Source: Calonectria ilicicola (taxonomy: Eukaryota; Ascomycota; Sordariomycetes; Hypocreales; Nectriaceae). Taken from it: a stretch of 64,000 nt of DNA. Of this stretch, positions 37,236-48,288 are shown in pieces (the first letter of the stretch is position 1; each line of letters begins with the position of its first letter). The stretch spans positions 2,914,001 through 2,978,000 of the forward strand of contig CP085830.1 in the NCBI GenBank assembly GCA_020809705.1, given 5' to 3'. A program made the position numbers and the translations under genes. Under the pieces are notes generated by a model that was not told where the DNA came from, made no database searches, and was given only the letters and a program-made list of their open reading frames with translations.

Positions 37236-39451
37236 TGTTTTTCCAATTGAGTGTTTTGTGCGGTGGGGAAAAGCGTTTGTTATAGATGGAGTTTGTGAGG
37301 TGCTCCGGTTCTGTGTTACAGGCCAGGTTACGATTAGTGATGGCATAACAGCCATATTCTCGCACATAAATTTATTTTCTCATGCTACGGGGTTTTTTTT
37401 TCTGGTTTACCAAGGCTTAACCGCATGTTCCATGTCTTGGACCGCATATCTAGTTTGCGGGAGATGGTTGATCAGAATAACACTCCTTCCCTAATAATCA
37501 GTGTCTCTTGTGCTTTACTTGCATTCGCCTTTGTTCTTCCTCTTCATTATAAAAGCATGACAAGAAATACTTGTCAATTTAGTAGTTGTGTCTGTCGAGG
37601 CTCTACAATATCTTTGACTTATTTCTCCCCTCGCGGACATGAGAGTAGCCTTTGGTAGCGGAAGTTACAGTACTTAGTCACATGTGAGAGCTAGATTCCA
37701 GGACATCTTTTCCCTCAACATCAACACCAAGGAGCATACTTCAACTACGACCAAGAGATGTGCATATTATCATTTCTCAGATATGCGCAGCGTTGCCGGC
37801 GTGTTGCATCCAACAGCCTTCATCTTCTTGTACATAGAGCCGCAATTGTGAGCACAACAGACAAAGAATTCTGCTTAGCAGCCACACGAACCTAAGCTGA
37901 GCAACCAAATCCATTGTGGACGAAGCCGCCATCGCTGAATTTTTCATTGAATAAATTCCAGTGCATGAATCGTTGGCCAAGAGCCAAGACTCGTAGAATC
38001 CGATTCTGGGAACATTCCACGGGGCCCTCTTTCTACGCGCCGCTTCTTGGCGGGAGCCGCCGTAGGGCTGGATGTCGCAACCGTCTCCCACATGCCACAT
38101 GCGATGGAGCGCGACTCGCACGCCAGAGTCTCCTCAGCAACACCGTAAATGGATTTCACCGCCATAGAGCACAGAAACCAGACGAAACCAAGCCACAGAC
38201 CTTTTTTTTTTTTCTCTAATATGAGTGGACCGTCGTTGCGGTCTCAAGTTGCGCGCTGATCGGGCCTGTTTTGAGAGGCTTAGGGTTGTTGTGGGGGAAA
38301 TGAGGTCCTGCGCTTGGCGATCAGGCTAGCAACGCTACCGCATTACCGCCAGTTTGTCCTCGGGTCCTGCCAAGAGATCTTCTGGGCGCTGGATCGACAC
38401 ACGATGCGCCCCAAAAGAGCATCGCGCACGATCGCGCTCGGAAAGTCTGTTCGAGACACTCGCGAAAACATCGTTGCAGCCCTACGTTTCTCGCCTGCAC
38501 CCAGTGCCCATGTGTGTGAAGAATCCGGCGCCCATTACACCGCATTGCATTGCACGGCACCGCATGGTGAGATAACGACATTGGGGGGAGATTACTTACA
38601 TACGCAGTTGGTTGTCCAGCCCGCAATCCTAGCCCGATGGTAAAATTAGACGTGGCGTGGCCGCTGGGGACCACCATCTGGAGCCGCGCAGTTATTCGGT
38701 CAATAGCAGCAAGGAAAACGCAACACTGACGTGGACGGCAGGCCTGGGCCTGGCTGATTGCAGGGCACCGCGCCAGGGGTGGTGAGGAAGTGGTTGAACA
38801 ATACGGCCTGCGGAATTAGCGAATCCACTGCTGACTCGGACCACATGGAAAAGGGATTGGACGGGTAACGGAACATTCGACCACACCGGCGCTTTGGCCA
38901 AGGGGCCCGGCGGCCTCTAGGTCTTACTCTTTGGAGAGAAATGGAATCACCAAAACAGTAAACAGTCAAACACGCAAGGCAATAGCAAACGAAGATGAAT
39001 CGGTCCCAAATAACATAAATTGCTGCTGAAGAAGGGGTTGACAAAACCCCCTCCAATATATACAAGGAAGTATCCAAAATTTGAATGTGTGCAAAAGGAG
39101 TGTGAGAGAAGTGAATGACAAGAGAATGCCAGACCCGAACCCTCTTACTGATGCTATGATCCATAGAGGCATCAAGCCTGTAACCAATTGGGGTGGTGTC
39201 AAATCCAGCAAGACGAATGTAGCTGTACTTTCTCCCCAAAGGTTTCGTTTTTTTTTTGTTGTTTTATCCATCCATAAGCGCCACCAGCTCCGCCCATAAT
39301 CTATAACCCGGGTATCATTTGGGTATGGTAAAAGGTATTGTGCTGTGTCCAAAGGGGAAAGTGAAGAAGTCGTGTCATCATGAAAGCAACGCGCTGCGTC
39401 GAACGAAAGTAGGGGTGGACAGTAGCGGGCATCCGGAGCCGGATGTTGCGC
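37236..39451. other. Intergenic region, no gene recognised
   Basis: 2.2 kb between the 3' ends of VPS54 (+) and the small secreted protein gene (-). T-rich 3' sequence at 37380-37660 probably belongs to the VPS54 3' UTR. A poly-T run at about 38201-38213 and a second one at 39249-39257 are the only repeats. No domain-bearing frame is seen. Confidence 0.5.
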
Positions 39452-39925
39452 TTAGGAGCTGGATCCGAGAGTGGTGATCAGGTCAACCTCAGAGGTAGAC
39501 TTGGTCTGGACATCATCGGCAAGGTAGTAGGCGTTGTTGCAAGGGAAAACCTCACAGCCAGAGATGGGAGAGGCTGAGCTGGAGGGCCACATCTGCTTGA
39601 CGTTGTCCTTGTCGTTAGGGTCGACAATAGCAGAGACGTCGAAGTAGGTGAGGCCGTTCCAGCCACCGAAGGTGACCTCGCCAAGCATGCCGGCAGAGTT
39701 CGTAGCACCCTCCTTGATAGCGTAGAAGTTACCAATGTAGGAGTCGGGGAAGGTGACGGTGGTCTTGGTCTTGTTGCTGACGGTAACGCAGTCGATAGCG
39801 GCGCTACCTTCGCTGGGGGTGAAGTAGATGGTGCGGGTAGCATCATCAAGAGTCCAGAAAGTGACACTGGCAGCCATGGTGGAGGCGGCGGAGGCCAGGG
39901 CGAGGAGAGCAGTGGTGAACTTCAT
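39452..39925 (-). CDS. Small secreted protein, possibly thaumatin-like fold
   Basis: An intronless 157-aa frame starting with a signal peptide (MKFTTALLALASAASTMA). The mature part has only three Cys: one at IDCVTV and two in GCEVFPCNNAYYL. The central WNGLTYFDVSAIVDPND segment resembles the conserved core of thaumatin/osmotin-like folds, and the protein matches a family of short fungal secreted proteins often annotated DNase1 protein, for which I know no solid enzymatic evidence. Codon use is strongly biased to C-ending codons, as in highly expressed genes. The 5' region has a TATAAAA motif about 300 bp upstream. The stop lies after a Ser-rich end. Function is unknown: a cell-surface or extracellular role is inferred from the signal peptide alone. 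Confidence 0.85.
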   Translation of the reverse strand: MKFTTALLALASAASTMAASVTFWTLDDATRTIYFTPSEGSAAIDCVTVSNKTKTTVTFPDSYIGNFYAIKEGATNSAGMLGEVTFGGWNGLTYFDVSAIVDPNDKDNVKQMWPSSSASPISGCEVFPCNNAYYLADDVQTKSTSEVDLITTLGSSS

Positions 39926-40222
39926 TTTGAATGAGTTGGGGTTTGTTTTGGTTAATCGTGCAAGTTGGTTGCTTTTGTATTGTCGTCAAGACAAGATTGA
40001 TGAGGTTTGAACGTCTGATAAAAGATTGAATCTAGACGCTGTGTGGTTGTCGAGAACTAGCTCGTAAGTCAAGAGACTGTTTGCGGTTGTGTAAGTGCTT
40101 CGAAAGGAATGAGAAGCTTGGTATAGAGAAGGAATGATAGTCCGAAGACAGAAAAAGGTGAAACAAACGATGATCGTGGGTAACGAGAACGAAGCTCGAG
40201 AAGGAGGGATAGGGATGGCCCG

Positions 40223-40229
40223 TTTTATA
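40223..40229 (-). promoter_or_regulatory. TATA box upstream of the small secreted protein gene
   Basis: TATAAAA on the minus strand, about 300 bp before the ATG at 39925, in a GC-richer context. A TATA box this far upstream implies a 5' leader of roughly 260 nt. The call fits a highly expressed gene but is based on the motif only. Confidence 0.4.
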
Positions 40230-42659
40230 AGGGCTCCGAACCCAGGCTTTCGGGAAGATTAGCCCATCTCGCTCAGGACGCAATCAGATTTTGTCGAGGA
40301 AACGTTGGCGCACCTGGTGGGGCTACGAGCGAGGGGATCCAGGTACGGGGCCAGCGCCCAAGATGGGGGGGCATCCGAAAGCCGGGACCTCCCTTGGGCT
40401 CGCCGCCATCTGTGGGCCATGGCGCACAGTAAGCAGGGCATCCAGACACGGGGTTGGCGGAAGTCACTCTGCGGGAGCCTCCTTCATCTGCCGGCTGTGA
40501 ATTACCCCGACTCGTAAGCGCTTCCAGTGGTGTTCTGCTTGTGTGGAAATGTCTGACTGGCCTGCTCCCACCACCAAATGGCTGCCACCACCCCCGAGCG
40601 CCATGTGTTTCAGAGCAATGTGGTCTTGGTCTTGGTCGACTCACAATGAACCTGTTTGCGCCTGAGAGCACTCCGTTTCGCATTACAATTTCGTTGATTG
40701 GAATGACGACTACTACCTTTGTACTTTTGATGTCGACCCCACGCTTCTGACGGCACTCCCGCCCGGGGTTTCCATGGCCAAAAGTATCATTTGAGAGGAT
40801 GTGGCGATGCCACAAAGGATCCATTCCCTCATGACGGTACCTAGGCCGCGTACTGTATGAATTCCACGCGGACCAGAAACAAAGAGGCCGGCTTGGCGCA
40901 AGACAGGCACATGCTGGACACGACGCTGTCAGCCTCTGCGTCAAAGCAAGGAACCCTGTGCAAGGGTCCATGTGCAAGGGCTGCTAAGTGGAGTGCGTAG
41001 GAAGCCGTCCCAAAATCGCTCTTTGCCTCGTCACGCATCCTTGCAGGGTTGCGAGGCCCCGCCATTGGTCCAACGATTGCCACCAGTGCCTGGTACCTGC
41101 GCAAAGTCAGGGGATGCCAGGTGGACGGCTCTGAGAGGTTTGTTTCGAACTTTCTGGGCTCTTGTGTGCGTGGGCTGATTGTAACCCAAGTAAAAAAAGA
41201 GTGTGCTAGTCGACGTCGGTCAGCATCCAACAGCCAGTCCGTAAAGTCCCCCAAAGCTCACTTATGCAACCACTTCGGAGCACATTGGGGTACGACACAT
41301 GTCAACCAGCACCCAATTCGTGAAATGCTTAGCCAAAGTGGTCACAGACTCCCGATGTCTAAACACGTGGACCCGAGCGAACTAAATTACATCAACCAGG
41401 TCGTGGTGGTTTGGCGTCAGTTTCTGATATCTGCTTCGAACGGGCACTGAACAGCTTGGGCATACTGAGGGCGCTCTGATGGCAAAGTTTCAACCTTTCT
41501 CAGTCCTTCTGGTGGTACTGTAATCACAAAGTTTGTCTGAGGAAGCAGTTGATACTGCCTGTGCTTGGGCTTGGGGACTGTCCCAGCAACTTTGTCCCTG
41601 AAAGTTTGCGGGAACCCTCGATAGCATTGACTTCCCGCCTCTCTCCCTTCACCACACCGACTCAAGAATCCAGAGCGAGAAGGTTGGGTGTGTTCACCAA
41701 GCATATTGCCAACCACAATATCATCTCAGTCCAACATGTTCTCCCAACGTTACCGAGTTCGGTGCACCTGTATGATCGTCCTCTAGCCGAGAGCTACGTG
41801 CCCCCTTGTCAAGGATCCTGGCTCGAGCGGTTACGGAAGAGGAGCCGCATCTCAGCTAGCGGCCAATCCAGACCAAAGAGTCTTTTTTTTTTTTACCAAA
41901 GCTCATCCTTGCAGGCTGGGTGGAGAACTTGGACGAAGCTGAACGGACCAGATCGTAGAGGAGAAAACGTGTAGACGGTGGCCTTTTGTGGTCAAGAGGT
42001 GGAGACGGTAGTGAAAACTTTGAAGCTGGAAGTGGGTGAACGGTGAGGTTGGCCACGGGCCACCCGAAGGAGACACAAGGTCACTGCCTGCCATCGACAC
42101 CTGAAGGCTCAGGATTGAACTTCCTCGTGCTCACTCAATTCTCAATGCTCAACACTCGTATAGTTGTTCAGTATTTTATGAATGCTCACAACTGCTGGGT
42201 ATTACCACCCTAAATAGCCTCACTCCTCCTCCCAGAAGCCAAGCTCAAAATGACGGCATTTCGCAATCATTTCGCAGCCATTTCGACACTTTGGACTCTC
42301 CACGGGTACGGCGGCCGCGCGGCCCTTCCAACCCTTTCAAAGTAGGTTTTCCGTCTGGCGGATCCTTTATGTCGACTTATGCAGCTATATACACGCTTTC
42401 CGATTGGCCATGTGCACAGGCACTTTGTGCATCTTGGGCGCTCCGATGTTTACCCAATGCAGCAGAATACACTAAGCACATAAATACAGACAGGGGATGA
42501 ACCGGTGGACAGCGTGTAAGCACTGGATGAAACCTTGACCTGCGTCCAAGTGTCTTATCTCGTCGGCGTGCATCAGGAACGCGCTGTGACAAGATGCGGA
42601 AGATGCATAGGACGCAGGATGCCCCCAACAAAGGCCCCTCTTGTGCAGCCCTTCCCCCT

Positions 42660-43270
42660 CTAATGCAGCCTTCCAAAGGCTTCCACACCTCTCAACAAGA
42701 CGCTCTCGGGCTTGGCCAACCCTCTCCCCGAGTGACCGGCGTGCTTTGAGGAAAATGCCTCGATCTTAGAGCTGCTCATGCACTGCTCCCACAAATGCAT
42801 GTGCCAATGCATTGATCTTTGTTTTTCCCAGCCGCTGGCGTATTCAGCTTGCTGCAACCATGACACGCCACTTATGCCTGGAATTTCCGCCTTTTGTTGC
42901 ATGACAATCTTTTCCCACACGTCCTCTAGAGTCCCAGGCGGTGACAATTTTTTTTCTTTTTCTCTTTCCTCCTTGTCTGTTTTCCCGTTGCAGGTCATGG
43001 ATGCGATTCGGTCAATTTGTGTGGCGAGAGAGAACAGAGTCCCACAGTTGGGGCACTTGTTTTTTAGCCTCTCTGGCCCGATAATCCTAACCTGAGCATC
43101 ACACACTGGGGTCCAATGGCGGGCTGTGTTTCTGAAAATTCTCCAATTCCACCTTGAACTGGATTGCCACGTTGTTGGGTACCGTACCTGAAGTCAAATT
43201 CTTCGGGTCAGTCGCCGAAGTCGTGGGCTCCACCAGGTCGCAGTGTGGTTACAGCAAGCCAAGCCTCTAT
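42660..43270 (-). pseudogene. Possible decayed zinc-ribbon-type protein
   Basis: Two adjacent minus-strand frames look protein-like. Upstream, about 43267-43105, reads HCDLVEPTTSATDPKN and PNNVAIQFKVELENFQ. Downstream, 43106-42660, reads CDAQVRII, then KNKCPNCGTLFSLATQID and a Lys/Glu-rich helix, ending at TGA. They are offset by a one-base shift around 43105-43120, and no intron of normal size joins them. Extra stops appear just 5' (near 43270). The CPNCG knuckle with the nearby Cys residues suggests a zinc-binding fungal protein. The shifts suggest decay, but misjudged splicing is possible. No family name can be given. Confidence 0.25.
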
Positions 43271-44468
43271 TGCCAACTCCACGCTGGGTGCCAAGCCATT
43301 TCCTCACATCAAATCAGAACCCGGGTGAATAAACTTAACGTCTTTGGGGATAAATTCCCTCAACTGGCGGTCTCAACTTGGTGATTGTCATGTGAATCCC
43401 GCCAGGACAAGGATGAGTCAACTGTTGGTCAGGGTGGTGAAGTGTGCGTTGGCATTCCGAACGCTCCGCATCGGCCGTTCCTGGTACCTGGCTAACCAAG
43501 GTGATGTGTCAATCCTTGTGATACTTGTAGGGCGAAACCCGATGGAATGAGGGAAACGCCCTTGTTCGAAACCCCATAGTTCCCCGGGTGTTTGTTACAG
43601 TACTGTAACTGAGACGAACCACCCGAGACACTACTCTCCTCTCTTGGTGATCCTACCCCAACCCACAGCCCATCTAGCAATACCAAGTATAGAGCGAGTT
43701 TAGGATGGAGGGTGAGAGCTGAATTCGTAATTCCCTTCATTTACGATCGATACATGGATAGTACATACATGTAGTCTTTTTCAATTGTCCACAGTTGACA
43801 ACTTGGGTTAAGAAAACCTCACAATACCTGACGTGACTCCAAGAAAGTTGCATGTGTCAAACTCCCTACATATTGACGGCATGTTCAAGCTTTTGGTTCA
43901 TTCGTTCAATTGCCGTCCTCGTAATGGGGATGTAAAAAAAAAATTACGAAAAAGAATCAGTTTGAATTACCAAAAGTTCAGTTCAGAACAAACGAAGGAT
44001 CTATTTTAACAACCCATTAGTCTTGATCGAAAATCCGGTGTTTTGAGGGTGCATGTTTATTAATGGATCTGAAATTCTCTTCGTTTTTCGTACCATCAGC
44101 ATTTTGAGCTCTTGCGTAGTTGGAATTGAGTGCAACACCCTGTAGTCCCTCCTTTGTTCCATGCTGGAATTAGCGCCACGCCGGGATGATCTAAAACCAC
44201 CTACCAGGAAATCAAGATAAAACACGAAACACAGCAATGTAAGACGTGCTTTATTTTGAACTAAAGAAAAAAGCCCGAACTAGAAACCAAAATACACATG
44301 AGCTTTCGCTAGGGTCCATCAGCAAATTGCTTGTCTAAAGAAGCGCCTGCTTGGTGGAGACGGCTAGCCACCCTAGAGACGTATTCCCACCAACACCACA
44401 AGTTTACTTCAGTCTGATCTCTTGTGACGAGTAAACCTTTTTTACTGTTATTGAACCCACTGAGAACA

Positions 44469-44503
44469 TTATTTTATTTTATTTTTATTTTTATTTTTAT
44501 TTT
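44469..44503. repeat. (ATTTT)n microsatellite
   Basis: Consecutive ATTTT/ATTTTT units on the plus strand in an AT-rich gap. It has no visible link to a gene. Confidence 0.75.
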
Positions 44504-44818
44504 CCCTTTTTACTATCCGACCACAGCTGCATAAAACCCCACAAACGAGACATGAGTATGGATCGGCTCTATTTCCAACGCGCATTTTTCTCAGTTTGCG
44601 TTCCCCTCTCCTTTTTTGCGCAATCCTAGTTTTCCATGGACAACCCTATATCCAATGTACATGGAATTGCAATTGAGACGTCAAACCCCGTTCCGCATAT
44701 CAATTCGCGTCTGATCCTCGCAATATTCATCCATGAAGTTGTATTTTATTCGACCTCTTTGTTTGCATCGCGATTGACGATCTTGCTAGTCACATCATTT
44801 TGTTGACTGTTATGCATG

Positions 44819-45423
44819 TTAATTTTCATCACCACATGTACATCTCCAATATGAGATATATGAATTGATGAATGCAACCTGAGGTGTTTGACAGGCCTTT
44901 AGCTGCCGATCGTTTTTACCCAACCCAGCCGGCCCCATCATATTGAATAGATCTACATTACAGAAATTGTCTTTGCGTTTTCGTAGGAGAGGCAACACCG
45001 ATGTTCTATTATTAGAAAAAAAACATTGACATTCCTCCCTTGTTAAATTAATGTCTCGATTGATCCCGTCACATTCGGAACGCGTAGCCGCACATTCCAG
45101 CCCTCGTACCGGGTCAATAAATGGGCCAAACCACCCCGGAAGCGGGACAGGACCAAGGCATTGTCTCAAAGCAAGGAACAATACTGACAATGTGCTCAAG
45201 GTCTAAAGTTAAGCATTATTGAATTCTGAGGCTGGCGTGGGCAGGATCCCGACAGCCTGGGACAAGACTTCAAGCAAAAGAAGTCCTGTATAAAGCAACA
45301 CTCAACTAGATGCAGGCAGGCTCCATTTTGGATGCTGCGTTTCTCTCCCCTTTCATAAATTGTTTGCGGCCTGCCAAAGATGCATGTCTTGGCTGACTGG
45401 AGGGAGACGATGATCAATAGCAT
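44819..45423 (-). other. Candidate small secreted cysteine-rich protein, gene model unresolved
   Basis: An ATG at 45423 opens a frame starting MLLIIVSLQSAKT (signal-like) with eight further Cys and ending at a stop at 45196. A second frame, ending at 44819, has no early ATG but reads as an extracellular-type domain: LECAATRSEC, NRDINLTREECQC, DNFCNVDLFNMMGPAG, and finally YWRCTCGDEN, with nine Cys. A splice from donor GTTGAG to acceptor AACTTTAG would link the frames in phase, but the donor is weak. It could be an effector-like secreted protein, a decayed gene, or chance. No family is recognised. Confidence 0.25.
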
Positions 45424-46110
45424 GTCGACCACAGCCTCTGTTAGCCATGTGAAGCAATGGATAGTCTGGCATCATTCGAAAACGGAATTCGAAGGGTTTC
45501 ATTCTAGCCTTTTAATTTAGGAGAGTACAGTTTGCGGCCATGTGCCAAGTCCATTGTGTGGCCAAGCCACTGCAATGTCTCATCTAATCCAACAGCCGGT
45601 CGGAAACGGTTTGGGGATGTCGTTTACAGACAATTACTTGCCCCAAATTCAGCTGAGATCGACCTAGCACTCGTTCAAAATTACTGTAACTGAGCTCCCT
45701 TCGTGATGCCATCGGAGACCCCGATCATATCTGGTTGCGGTCTGCCAGACCATGCCATCAGTTTCAGCCATTCTGGCAACACTGGCCCCATATGGACCAT
45801 GAGTGCCAGAGACAGGCCCGGATGCCGGATTTCTGGAATCATCGTCGCATCTAAATTTACTAGATGCGGTAAAAATATGTTCACGTGGCATTGATCTATT
45901 GAATTTACAACTTAGTCGGCGTTTCGTTATCCCCAAGCTCTCGAAATACAAATTCATCCCATTTCCACCTCGAGAAGAAAAACTTTTGTATCATCATCAC
46001 ACCAACAACACTCCTCATCTACCCACCTTTACTTTCCAACTTCCACCAACGCTCTCCATCACCTACCTTCATCCTCTAGTTCTCCTGATATCAGCCGCCT
46101 CACCGCGAAA

Positions 46111-47426
46111 ATGAGATTCGCCCAGATCGTTGCCTCTGCTGCCGTGCTTGCACCTGCCCTGGCACAGGTTACCAGCACCAGCGATCCAACCGACGATGGC
46201 AGTGACACTATCACTATTTTTGGAGAAGGCGACCCGAACCCCGCTGATGGGGGTGACGGTCAAATTGTTTCTATCACTGGAGAACAGGATCCTACTACCA
46301 CCGACGGAGGAGATGTCATCTCTATCCTCGATGAGCAGGACCCAACATCAACAACTTCGACAGATGGTGGTGATGGAGGCGTCATTTCTATTTTCAATGA
46401 GCAGGACCCAACATCAACAACTTCGACAGATGGTGGTGATGGAGGCGTCATTTCTATTTTCAATGAGCAGGACCCGACTTCAACAACTACAACTGATGAT
46501 GGTAGTGGTATTATTTCCATCTTCGATGAAGGAGACCCAGGCACTACTACCACTACCACCGATACTACTACTACCACAACCTCGACCTCAACCAGCGATG
46601 GCGGTGATATTATTTCCATTTTCAACGAAGGGGACCCGACTTCTACCGTGACCCAAACAAGCAGCGACAGCGTCACCGCAACTCAAACAACCTCAACCCT
46701 CATCACTCCCATGACCCCAACACCCACTATTTCAACCCCAGCACAAACCCCTATCCCCATTACGACCGTGGTTGCGGACTTCGTAACAGAGATCACCGTC
46801 CTTAATAAGGACTACATCTTCTACTGCCCTGTGAGTTGATGCTTGCTGGATATCATTAGGGATGCTTCGACTGACACACTACTAGGAACCCACAGTATAT
46901 GTCAATAAGAACGTGTCTTACACAGCCACCGAAGCTACATGGCTGACTATTACAAGTAAGTCGATGCATTCAAAAATTTATAAGGGATGTGGTGCTAATC
47001 CGCCTTTTAGACTGCCCTTGCGTGGTACCAGTCACAAAGCCAGCGTTTGCCGCCCAGACAAGCTTCAGCATCTATGCGGACCTTCCAAACAACGCTTCTT
47101 TTACCTCGATCATCATTCCCGGAGCTAGCGGCACCCTCACTGCCGATGTTGCCATTCCATCCGAGAACCAGCTTACATTCGACGAAACCGAGATCATTGT
47201 TGGCACTAAGGTGGTAACTGACATGAAATTTATTGAGGATACCACAGTGGTCACTGAGGTAATCGAAGGCTCTCAGGGAGTAGAAGGCATCGAAGCTGTC
47301 GCCACTGCGGCGGTTGAATCAACATCTTATTCTGCATCAGAGACTGCTGCAGTCGCTGGAGCAAGTCAACTGAATGCCGGACTTTTTGCTCTTCTCATCC
47401 CTGCTGTTATTGCACTAATGCTGTAG
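46111..47426 (+). CDS. GPI-anchored cell-surface protein with tandem repeats
   Basis: Exons 46111-46830, 46886-46955 and 47011-47426 join in phase to 401 aa. A signal peptide (MRFAQIVASAAVLAPALA) is followed by seven copies of an I-S/T-I-x-x-E-G/Q-D-P unit separated by Thr/Ser/Gly/Asp-rich spacers, then a Thr/Pro-rich stalk. After that comes a folded-looking part with ITVLNKDYIFYCP and NCPCVVPVTKPAF, holding three of the few Cys. The C-terminus is Ala/Ser-rich and ends in a hydrophobic helix (FALLIPAVIALML) without a following charged tail, the layout of a GPI anchor signal. The predicted site is a cell-wall or plasma membrane location. Family name unknown; related to adhesin-like proteins by architecture only. 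The two central repeats are near-identical at DNA level, suggesting recent copy change. Confidence 0.85.
46335..46466 (+). repeat. Tandem 66-bp repeat, two copies, in the GPI-protein gene
   Basis: Two adjacent 66-bp units with the same sequence start at 46335 and 46401, and a diverged third start follows at 46467. Each unit encodes 22 residues: the GD-rich spacer plus one ISIFNEQDP-type block. The length is a multiple of three, so expansion or contraction keeps the frame. Confidence 0.85.
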
Positions 47427-48288
47427 GATGATATTGAAGAAGCAAATTCGACCAAACAAACAAAAACGCACTCGTTAACTGGAGGGATAGAGTATTTGCA
47501 TCGGCTCTTCCGCTCCGTCCGCTCGTTTCATTTATACCACCACACTTTCTTTTGTGAGCAGACAAATCTGCATTTTATGATACACCATGGGTCACGGAGT
47601 TTAAGGGGAAAATAAAACAATATCAACAATTATCGGCTATAGGAAATGGGTCATTTTGATTATACAAGATTGGCATGCATTATAACACATGATACACCGG
47701 GAGCTAGATGGAAAACGTTGGAAACAAAAATTGCGCGAATAGATTAAACCATAACGATAATGGCACCAACGTTAAAAAAAAAGACTGTACCATCCTTAAA
47801 TCGTTTGATGTGCTCGACTCGAATTAGTGAATGTCTTTTAATATTCACCTTTACTGATAAGCCCAGCCATGTTATAAAAATCGATCTTGGATTACGCCCC
47901 CTCGGTAGTATGCATTTCTATATACTCGCCCGGAATACAATCTATATGATAAAGTGTAATTACGGGCTTTCTTCCCTCTTTTTACCAAAGTGGCATATTC
48001 ATACTCACTGAGCTCTTAAAACAATCACTATCGACAAGTTGCACCCGTTACAACTGAACAACAGGGGATTGGGTGAAGATGTATATATCGTGAAACTTGA
48101 CGTCGAATCTCAGTGATGTGGGCATACACATATTGCCCTCACATGATAAGTCTCATTTGGAATAACTTCAAACATGAGGCCATCTCCCGCCTTGAATCTT
48201 CATGGTTCATTGCGTCATGAAAGTCGTCCAGCAGATCGTTTGCTGGTGTGTTGTGTTGCGATCACAATGCGGCTCTAGCCCAGGATTT
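47427..48288. other. Intergenic region between convergent genes, AT-rich
   Basis: 860 bp between the stops of the GPI-protein gene (+) and APC8 (-). It is AT-rich with short poly-A and poly-T runs, and should hold both 3' UTRs. No gene is seen. Confidence 0.6.

Larger units (their letters stand above)
39926..46110. other. 6.2 kb gene-poor region with possible coding relics
   Basis: It lies between the small secreted protein gene (-) and the GPI-protein gene (+), so two divergent promoters sit at its ends. Apart from the two weak minus-strand candidates listed separately (42660-43270 and 44819-45423), I see only short frames. An (ATTTT)n repeat lies at 44469-44503 and the segment 43740-44760 is AT-rich. 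The 46000-46110 stretch is a CT/CA-rich leader typical of a fungal 5' UTR. Confidence 0.45.
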
